In this document: positions 58,368-64,000 of the stretch, one piece after another
How positions within the stretch are numbered: position 1 is the first letter of the stretch
Layout: each line of letters opens with the position of its first letter
NCBI GenBank assembly: GCA_005888335.1
Contig: VAWY01000129.1
Location: forward strand, 520 to 64,519
Direction: 5' to 3'
From: Actinomycetota bacterium
GTDB taxonomy: Bacteria > Actinomycetota > Thermoleophilia > Solirubrobacterales > Solirubrobacteraceae
Length of the DNA stretch: 64,000 nucleotides
The notes under the pieces: generated by a model
Told to the model about the DNA's origin: nothing
What the model saw: only the letters and a program-made list of their open reading frames with translations
Databases searched by the model: none
Made by a program: the position numbers and the translations under genes

Positions 58368-59789
58368 ATGCGACGGACCGCCCTCGCCGCATTCGCCGCC
58401 GCGGCCGCCGTCACGGCCGCCGCGCCGGCGCATGCCGCTTCCACCTTCACGATCAAGGGCGCCGGCTACGGCCACGGCGTCGGGATGAGCCAGTTCGGTG
58501 CCCTGGGCTATGCCCAGCACGGCGCCGGCTACCGCGACATCCTCTCGCACTACTACACCGGCACCTCGCTGGGCCAGGCGCCCGACGGCGCGATCGTGCG
58601 GGTCCTCCTGCGCTCGCCGCGGATCGCCTCGTTCACCGGCGCGACCAAGGCGGGCGACCGGCCGCTGAAGCCCGACAAGATCTACCGCGTGGCCGCCGAG
58701 CTCGACGGCTCGCTGCAGCTGCTCAGCGCGCACGACCACAAGCTCGCCACGTTCCCGGCGCCGCTGCAGGTGACCTCCGAGCAGCCGATCACGCTGCGCG
58801 GCCCGGCGGCCAACGGCCTGCGCGACGGCGCGTACCGCGGGTGGCTGGAGTTCCGCCCCGGCCCCGTCGGCAACGTCCTGGCGATGAACGCGCTCGGCCT
58901 CGAGCAGTACGTGGCCGGCGTCGTGTCCGCCGAGTCACCGTCGGCGTGGCCCGCCGCCGCGCTGCAGGCCCAGGCCGTGGCGGCGAGAACGTACGCGCTG
59001 ACGACGAACGCCGGCGGCGCGCTCGGCTTCGACCAGTACGCCGACACGCGCTCGCAGATGTACCGGGGCGTGGCCGCCGAGACGCCCGCGACCAACGCGG
59101 CGGTCAACGCGACGCGCGGCCAGGTCGTCACCTACGCCGGACGCCTGGCGGTCACCTACTTCTTCTCGACGTCGGGCGGACGCACCGAGAACGTCGAGGA
59201 GTCGGTCATGCGGTCGGCCGCACAGCCGTGGCTGCGCAGCGTGGACGACCCCTACGACAACGTCTCGCCCTGGCATCGCTGGAACGTGCGCATGACCATG
59301 GGGCAGGCGGCCAAGAAGCTGCGCGGGCTTCTGCAGGGGAAGTTCCGCGGCGTCGTGGTGCTCGAACGCGGCGCGTCGCCGCGCGTGGTCGCCGCCGACA
59401 TCGTGGGGTCCAAGGGCCGCACGCGGGTCGACGGCGCGATGCTGCGCAAGCGCCTCGGCCTGCGCGACACGTGGGCGTTCTTCACGGCGATCTCGTCGCA
59501 CAAGGACAACCCCGACGCCCCGCCGCCGCCGGGCGACGAGCCGACGGGCGGCACGCCGCCGGCCGCCCGCGCGGCCGCCGACACGGGCGGCGTGCTCGCG
59601 GGGCGGATCGTGCCGGTCCGCGCGGGCGCCGAGGTCCGCGTGCAGCGCCGGATCGGCGGGCGCTGGCGGCTGGCCGCGACGACGCTCGCCGGCCGCGCGG
59701 GCGCCTACCGCACCACCGTGCCCGGCCCCGGTCTGTATCGCGTGGTCGCGCACGGGGCCATCGGCCCGGTCGTCCGCATCAGCCGCTGA
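58368..59789 (+). CDS. Secreted SpoIID/LytB-domain protein
   Basis: 473 residues. Signal peptide (TALAAFAAAAAVTAAAPAHA), a GHGVGMSQFGALGYAQHG motif with its DUF-like cap, then the SpoIID catalytic region GVVSAESPSAWPAAALQAQA and VAARTYALTTNAGG; YFFSTSGGRTENVEESVM is the conserved C-terminal part. Such enzymes cut glycan strands of peptidoglycan, in spore formers and in vegetative wall turnover. A Pro-rich linker leads to a beta-rich tail. TTG 58356 is the alternative start. Confidence 0.85.
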   Translation: MRRTALAAFAAAAAVTAAAPAHAASTFTIKGAGYGHGVGMSQFGALGYAQHGAGYRDILSHYYTGTSLGQAPDGAIVRVLLRSPRIASFTGATKAGDRPLKPDKIYRVAAELDGSLQLLSAHDHKLATFPAPLQVTSEQPITLRGPAANGLRDGAYRGWLEFRPGPVGNVLAMNALGLEQYVAGVVSAESPSAWPAAALQAQAVAARTYALTTNAGGALGFDQYADTRSQMYRGVAAETPATNAAVNATRGQVVTYAGRLAVTYFFSTSGGRTENVEESVMRSAAQPWLRSVDDPYDNVSPWHRWNVRMTMGQAAKKLRGLLQGKFRGVVVLERGASPRVVAADIVGSKGRTRVDGAMLRKRLGLRDTWAFFTAISSHKDNPDAPPPPGDEPTGGTPPAARAAADTGGVLAGRIVPVRAGAEVRVQRRIGGRWRLAATTLAGRAGAYRTTVPGPGLYRVVAHGAIGPVVRISR

Positions 59790-61119
59790 TCCGCGCGGTG
59801 TAGACGTCGTTGCCGGTCGGCGATCGGTCGTCGACCCAGATGGCCTGGGCGAAGCTGGCGGTCGCGGCGATCCCGATGTAGTCGCCGAGGAAGCGCCCCC
59901 GGAAGTCGCGCTCGGCGCGCAGGGGGTCGAACGGGGCGGAGCTCACGCGCAGCGGCGGCCGGAACGTCGCGCCGCCGTCGAGGGACTGCGCGTACATGAC
60001 GCTGCACCGGTGACGGGCCGCCCGGTCATAGAAGAGCAGGTGCACCGAGCCGCCCGCGGCGGCGACCGCCGGCGTGAACTGGACGTCAGCCGCGCTGCCC
60101 ACACGTACGGGGCGACTCCAGCGGCTCGCCCCGGCGTCGAGGTGCGACGTCACCACGTCGCCCGCGCCGCGCCGCGAGTCGGTCCAGACCGCGTGCAGCG
60201 CGCCGGTCGACGCGTCGACTGCGAACGCCGTGCCCGAGCCCACTCGCAGCCCTTTGACGAACGGGTACCGGCGTTGCGCCACCGTGACCGCGCGGGTCCA
60301 CGTGGCGCCGCCGTCGGTGGAGCTCGCCACGCGGATGAAATCGTGCGACGTCTCGATCCGCCCGGTCCTCTCGAGCGGCATCATCGCGTAGAGCAGATGG
60401 ACGGTCCCGTCGGGGCCGACGGCCACCCGCGCGCCCCCCACGATGTGGGCGCCGCCGCTCGCGACGACCGGCGTCCGCCAGCTGAGCCCGCCATCGTCGG
60501 AGCGCGTCACGACCACGCGCGACTCCCCGGCCATGGACTCGAGGTCGCCGTCGTTCCACGACAGGTAGACGGCGCCGGGTCGCGGGCTGGCGGCGCCGCC
60601 GTCGACCGCGAGCCACGGCTCGTCGAGCAGCCGATGCCGGCGCCCCCGTGCCGCCGTGACCGGCGCGCTCCAGGAGGCGCCCCCGTCGCCGGAGCGGTTG
60701 ACCAGGATCGCGCTGGCCGTGGGGAAGCTGCGCGAGAAGTCCAGCGCGAGCGACACGTAGAACGCGGTGCCGTCGGGGCCGAATGCGACGACCGGGTCCG
60801 TGGCGCGGTCGAAGCGCCCGCCGCTCGCCGTCGACACACCGGGCACGAGGCCGCGTGTCCACGTCGTCCCGCCGTCCGCGGAGGCGTAGACGCCGTTGGC
60901 GCGAGCGGCGCCGCTCGCCACGCGGTCCTCCTGGGCGGCGCCGACCAGCCTGGACGGGTCGAGCGGATCAATGGCGAGATACGGCTCGACCTGCTGGCCG
61001 CGGCCGCCGAGCAGGTCGTCGGAGGACACCGGGACGTTCGCCCCCACGGTCGTGAAGGGCACCGGCGGGGAGAGGGCCAGCACCGCGCAGGCCAGCCCCT
61101 GCGCGATGCAGCCGGTCAT
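59779..61119 (-). CDS. Secreted BNR-repeat (sialidase-like propeller) protein
   Basis: 446 residues. N-terminal signal (AQGLACAVLALSPPVPF), then a six-bladed type propeller with Asp-box turns (SADGGTTW, SGDGGASW, SDDGGLSW, STDGGATW, SLDGGATF) and a VYLSWNDGDLE segment. Sialidase catalytic Tyr/Glu and Arg-triad residues are not obvious, so activity is uncertain. ATG 61119 overlaps the methyltransferase stop (ATGA); its end overlaps the SpoIID gene by 11 bp. Confidence 0.8.
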   Translation of the reverse strand: MTGCIAQGLACAVLALSPPVPFTTVGANVPVSSDDLLGGRGQQVEPYLAIDPLDPSRLVGAAQEDRVASGAARANGVYASADGGTTWTRGLVPGVSTASGGRFDRATDPVVAFGPDGTAFYVSLALDFSRSFPTASAILVNRSGDGGASWSAPVTAARGRRHRLLDEPWLAVDGGAASPRPGAVYLSWNDGDLESMAGESRVVVTRSDDGGLSWRTPVVASGGAHIVGGARVAVGPDGTVHLLYAMMPLERTGRIETSHDFIRVASSTDGGATWTRAVTVAQRRYPFVKGLRVGSGTAFAVDASTGALHAVWTDSRRGAGDVVTSHLDAGASRWSRPVRVGSAADVQFTPAVAAAGGSVHLLFYDRAARHRCSVMYAQSLDGGATFRPPLRVSSAPFDPLRAERDFRGRFLGDYIGIAATASFAQAIWVDDRSPTGNDVYTARISG

Positions 61120-61715
61120 GCGGGCCTCAGCCGCCCGAAGTAGCCCAGCGCCGTGCCGTCGCGGCGCTCGAGCGCGAGGCCGGCCGCCGCCGCGCGCCGC
61201 TCCAGCGCCGCCGGCAGGACGACATGGGGGTCGAGCGCGAGCTCGCCGACGACCAGCCGCCCGCCCGGCTTGAGCACCCGGCGCAGCTCGCGCAGCGCCG
61301 CCTCCTGGTCGGGGATCTCGCCGAGCACGGTGACGAGGTAGGCGGCGTCGAAGCTGGCGTCGGGGTAGGGCAGCGAGCGGGCGTCGCCCTGCGTCGCGTG
61401 CATGCGCGCGGCCAGCGGCCCGGCGCGGCGCAGCGTGTGGTCGAGCATCTCCTGCTGGAGGTCGAACAGCTCGAGGCGCCCGTCGGGCCCGAGCCGCTCG
61501 GCCACGGGCAACGTGTAGTAGCCGGTCCCGGGGCCGACCTCGAGCACGCGCTCGCCGGGCCGCGGGTCGAGCACCCGCAGGAGCCGGTCGCGGGTGATGA
61601 GCGGGTGCGGGGCCTCGACCCAGAAGCGCTGGCCGTACGGGCACGCCGAGGGGTGGCGTCGCCACCACAGCGCGGCGGCCAGCCCGGCGGCGAGCAGGAC
61701 GGCGGCGGCCCTCAT
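61116..61715 (-). CDS. Membrane-anchored SAM methyltransferase
   Basis: 199 residues. An N-terminal hydrophobic segment (RAAAVLLAAGLAAALWWRR) is followed by a class I methyltransferase: GERVLEVGPGTGYYTLPVAE (motif I), ELFDLQQEMLDHTLRR, DAAYLVTVLGEIPDQEAALR and PGGRLVVGEL. The target is unknown; the fold is like UbiE-type and lipid methylases. ATG 61715 overlaps the upstream methyltransferase by 4 nt. Confidence 0.85.
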   Translation of the reverse strand: MRAAAVLLAAGLAAALWWRRHPSACPYGQRFWVEAPHPLITRDRLLRVLDPRPGERVLEVGPGTGYYTLPVAERLGPDGRLELFDLQQEMLDHTLRRAGPLAARMHATQGDARSLPYPDASFDAAYLVTVLGEIPDQEAALRELRRVLKPGGRLVVGELALDPHVVLPAALERRAAAAGLALERRDGTALGYFGRLRPA

Positions 61716-62311
61716 GACCGCACCACGACGAACCAGGCGCCCTCGTGGACGACCTCGCCGCCGCCGAGCTCGGCGGCGAGCGCGTGGCCGGTGAAGAAGC
61801 GCTTGTAGACGCGGTGGCGCGAGCCGTCGTTGAGCCTGCGCTCCTGCCACTGCTCCTCCTCGACGCCATCGCGCCGGGCCGAGTCGACCACGATCAGCTC
61901 GTCGCCGACGCGGCGGGCCTCGTCGAGGAAGCGCTCGCGCTGGTCGCCGAGCAGGTGGCCGTAGAAGTGACCCGCGAGCACGCGGTCGAAGGCGCGGTCA
62001 GGAAAGGGCAGCGCGAGCGCGTCGCCGACGACGGCGACGCCGTCGGGCAGCCGCCGCTGGGCGAGCGCGCACATCTCGGCGCTCTGGTCGAGGCCGACGA
62101 CGAGCCCGCGCAGGTGGCGGGTCAAGAAGCCCGTGCCGCAGGCCGCGTCGAGCGTGCGCGCCGCCGGCAGCGCGGCGAGCAGGCGCTCGAGCTCGCGGAC
62201 CTCCTCGACCCAGCCCGGGCGGTCGCGGGCGGCGAACAGCCCGCGACCAAGCCACCAGTCGTCGTACTCGCGCGCCCGCGCCGCGTAGTAGGCACGGTGC
62301 GCCTCGTCCAT
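61712..62311 (-). CDS. Class I SAM-dependent methyltransferase
   Basis: 199 residues: AARTLDAACGTGFLTRHLRG (motif I), VVGLDQSAEMCALAQRRLP, GDALALPFPDRAFDRVLAGH. It is soluble and of the UbiE/BioC-like type. First gene of a three-gene overlapping operon with a membrane-anchored methyltransferase and a BNR protein. No substrate can be assigned. Confidence 0.85.
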   Translation of the reverse strand: MDEAHRAYYAARAREYDDWWLGRGLFAARDRPGWVEEVRELERLLAALPAARTLDAACGTGFLTRHLRGLVVGLDQSAEMCALAQRRLPDGVAVVGDALALPFPDRAFDRVLAGHFYGHLLGDQRERFLDEARRVGDELIVVDSARRDGVEEEQWQERRLNDGSRHRVYKRFFTGHALAAELGGGEVVHEGAWFVVVRS

Positions 62312-62484
62312 CGCTCAGTGGGTCCGGCCGCGGGTCGCGCGGATCGCCGGGCGTCGCAGGCCGTCGACTGGGCCCGGCCGGCGTCCGAAGGTGTGGGTGG
62401 GTGGGGAAGAGTCCGAGGACCGACGGGTGGGTCCAGGCGGCTGGCTGCGGCGGCCGGAATCCGTGGGATCCGCGGTCGGGCGCA

Positions 62485-62940
62485 CTACCCGGTGTACAGC
62501 CGGGCCAGCGACTCGGCCACGCAGACCGGCTTGTCGCCGCCCTCGCGCTCGAAGGTCGCCTTCGTCGTGATCTGCACACCGCCCGGGATGTCCTCGACCC
62601 CGGCCAGCTCGGCCCGCATGCGCACGCGGGAGCCGACGGGCAGCGGGGCGGGGAAGCGCACCTTGTTCAGGCCGTAGTTCAGGCCGAAGGCGAACCCCTC
62701 GAAGTTGAACAGCTCGTAGGAGAACTTCGGCAGCAGCGACAGCGTGTAGTAGCCGTGCGCGATCGTCCCGCCGAAGGGCGTCTCCTTCGCCCGCTCGACG
62801 TCGACGTGGATCCACTGGTGATCGCCGGTCACGTCGGCGAACTCGTTGACCGCCTCCTGCGTCACCTCGTGCCAGTCGCTCACCCCGAGCTCCTGCCCGA
62901 CGTGCGACCTGACCTCATCGATTCCCGTAAGCGTGAGCAT
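62485..62940 (-). CDS. MaoC-like (R)-specific enoyl-CoA hydratase
   Basis: 151 residues, single hot-dog fold: VTQEAVNEFADVTGDHQWIH carries the catalytic Asp/His pair of R-hydratases, then ETPFGGTIAHGYYTLSLLPK and the strand FPAPLPVGSRVRMRAELAGV. It hydrates trans-2-enoyl-CoA. ATG 62940 is divergent from the exonuclease gene across a 21-bp palindrome, which could be its repressor site. Confidence 0.9.
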   Translation of the reverse strand: MLTLTGIDEVRSHVGQELGVSDWHEVTQEAVNEFADVTGDHQWIHVDVERAKETPFGGTIAHGYYTLSLLPKFSYELFNFEGFAFGLNYGLNKVRFPAPLPVGSRVRMRAELAGVEDIPGGVQITTKATFEREGGDKPVCVAESLARLYTG

Positions 62941-62965
62941 GCCCGGCAGCCTACGCCGACGCCGA

Positions 62966-62986
62966 AGATGATCGACTCGATCATCT
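62966..62986. promoter_or_regulatory. Perfect 21-bp palindrome in a divergent promoter
   Basis: Arms AGATGATCGA and TCGATCATCT flank a single C, a complete 10-bp dyad. It lies 26 nt upstream of the MaoC ATG and 14 nt upstream of the exonuclease ATG. The size and symmetry fit a TetR- or GntR-type repressor operator, commonly found near fatty-acid genes. The binding protein is not in the window. Confidence 0.6.
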
Positions 62987-63000
62987 AGCCTGGCGCGCGC

Positions 63001-63864
63001 ATGCCGCCGCGCCCGCTGCTCGCCGTGGATCGCCCCAACCTGCTCTTCCGGGCGTTCTTCGCCCTCCCGCGCACGATCACCGGGCCCGACGACAAGCCGG
63101 TCAACGCCCTGCTGGGGACGGCCAACCTCATCCTGCAGGCCATCGAGCGCTACGACCCCCGGGCCGTCGTTCTGTGCGACGGCGCCGAGGCCGCCGTCTA
63201 CCGCAAGGAGCTGCTCCCCCGATACCACGCCGACCGCCCGCCGCTCGACGACGACCTCGCCCGGCAGTTCGACGACAGCGAGGCGTTCTTCGGCGCCTTC
63301 GGCTGGACGACGATGGTCCACGACACGCTCGAGGCCGACGACCTGCTCGGCTCGCTCGCCCGCGTGGAGAGCGAGGCGGGCGGCCGGGCGCTGCTGTTCA
63401 CCGGCGACCGCGACATGTTCCAGTGCGTCTCCGACCAGGTCAGCGTCCTCTTCCCCGGCGGCAAGAGCGGCCCCGACGAGCTGGGACCGGCGCAGGTGCG
63501 CAAGCGCTACGGCATCCCGCCCGAGCTGGTGCCCGACTTCATCGCGCTGCGCGGCGACCCGTCGGACGGGATCCCCGGCGGCACCGGCATCGGGGAGAAG
63601 ACCGCGCGCGACCTGCTGCTGGAGTACGGGACGCTCGAGGGCGCGATCGCCAACGCGGTCCGCGAGCGGCCCCGCGTCCAGGCCGCGCTGCGCGACGAGG
63701 CCGACCGGCTGCACTCGTTCAAGGAGATCGCGACGCTCGTCCAGGTGCCGGTCAAGCGCCCGCCCGACCGGCCGACCGACTACCTGGCGGGCGCCGATGC
63801 GGCGCGCCAAAGAGGTATGAATCGCCTGGCCGAGCGATTGCACCGGCTTGCCGCCGCCGTCTGA
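63001..63864 (+). CDS. 5'-3' exonuclease (PolA N-terminal type)
   Basis: 287 residues. PIN-like domain with acidic residues in PLLAVDRPNLLFRAFFALP, VVLCDGAEAAVYRKELLPRY, EADDLLGSLARVE and LLFTGDRDMFQCVS, then a helix-3-turn-helix (DFIALRGDPSDGIPGGTGIG, EKTARDLLLEYGTLEGAI). It matches the flap-endonuclease part of PolA but is a stand-alone protein. It removes RNA primers and flaps. The N-terminal Asp motif is DRPN rather than DGSx. Confidence 0.9.
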   Translation: MPPRPLLAVDRPNLLFRAFFALPRTITGPDDKPVNALLGTANLILQAIERYDPRAVVLCDGAEAAVYRKELLPRYHADRPPLDDDLARQFDDSEAFFGAFGWTTMVHDTLEADDLLGSLARVESEAGGRALLFTGDRDMFQCVSDQVSVLFPGGKSGPDELGPAQVRKRYGIPPELVPDFIALRGDPSDGIPGGTGIGEKTARDLLLEYGTLEGAIANAVRERPRVQAALRDEADRLHSFKEIATLVQVPVKRPPDRPTDYLAGADAARQRGMNRLAERLHRLAAAV

Positions 63865-63885
63865 TTCGCCAGAATTCGTCGTTTC

Positions 63886-64000
63886 GTGGGTCCTGCTGCC
63901 GCCGTCATCGCCGTCGTCGCCACGCTGTTCGCGCTCCCCGCCACGGCGAGCGCCGGCACCGCCGAGCCGCCCGCCCCGGTCCCGCTCGACCGCGGCTGGA
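63886..64000 (+). CDS. Start of a secreted protein, cut by the window edge
   Basis: GTG 63886 begins VGPAAAVIAVVATLFALPAT followed by ASAGTAEPPAPVPLDRGW, a typical signal peptide with an AxA site. The mature start PVPLDRGW resembles the beginning of the GH2 enzyme in this window (ALHRGWRVRLDP), so a secreted glycosidase is possible. Only 38 residues are visible. Confidence 0.55.
   Translation, partial: MGPAAAVIAVVATLFALPATASAGTAEPPAPVPLDRGW

Noticed and set aside
62485..63843. Long minus-strand frame across the exonuclease
   Set aside because: Only the part from 62940 (MaoC) is genuine; the rest is antisense to the exonuclease gene.
1..64000. CRISPR array, insertion sequence or prophage structural genes
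   Set aside because: No evenly spaced direct repeats, transposase, integrase or capsid/terminase-like proteins were seen.

Overview
The window is one contiguous piece of a very GC-rich chromosome. Coding is dense on both strands, GTG/TTG starts and 4-nt stop/start overlaps are common, and several genes appear leaderless (a -10 hexamer about 6 nt before a GTG). Gene content points to an actinobacterium of the Solirubrobacterales type (Thermoleophilia; Solirubrobacter, Conexibacter or Patulibacter-like): KaiB/KaiC, partner-switching regulators, Calx-beta and RTX secreted proteins, a BldC-like protein, a c-di-AMP riboswitch and a eukaryote-type IleRS. This placement is inference from family content, not from a marker gene.

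Region 1, about 1-13200, is an accessory island. It is bracketed by two degenerate 3' halves of a tRNA-Sec gene (250-360 and 13085-13195), best read as attachment-site scars. Inside are: (a) a kaiB-kaiC operon continuing into a pseudoreceiver/PAS/GAF/PP2C/HATPase protein and a STAS protein (698-5348); (b) many small proteins of unknown function; (c) two copies of a divergent module (zinc-ribbon protein versus small winged-helix regulator) sharing the same 18-bp operator, one copy having lost the DNA-binding domain by an in-frame deletion; (d) gene fossils; (e) a RecQ-like helicase. No integrase is visible.

Region 2, about 13200-29350, is ordinary chromosome rich in secreted and stress genes: a DUF899 protein, two DHFR/RibD-like reductases, a diaminopropionate lyase plus M20 peptidase pair, VOC and SRPBCC proteins, several secreted proteins, a CAP-domain protein behind a c-di-AMP riboswitch, a four-domain Calx-beta protein, a cupredoxin, an RTX protein, a KdpD/KdpE-like two-component system and a STAS protein with Asp at the phosphorylation site.

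Region 3, about 29350-47230, holds housekeeping and metabolism: two half-size TauE/SafE proteins, otsB with a membrane protein and a glycosyltransferase, PolX, a polyprenol-phosphate mannose synthase reading in frame into thioredoxin, NAD kinase, an alkyltransferase-like protein, ileS, MarR, MerR and BldC-like regulators, a ppk2-lipoprotein-hydrolase-GST operon, fumC, a glutamine amidotransferase and a LysE exporter.

Region 4, 47240-64000, carries a secreted GH2 glycosidase with a beta-propeller protein, a LuxR regulator divergent from a frameshifted trypsin-like protease, an aldehyde dehydrogenase, an acetolactate-synthase-like enzyme with a secreted protein and an amidase, a SpoIID protein, a methyltransferase/BNR operon, a MaoC hydratase divergent from a 5'-3' exonuclease across a perfect palindrome, and the start of a further secreted protein at the right edge.

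The best candidate for an undescribed system is the kaiB-kaiC-phosphatase/kinase-STAS operon. It looks like a KaiABC-type timer without KaiA, wired directly into an Rsb-type partner switch.
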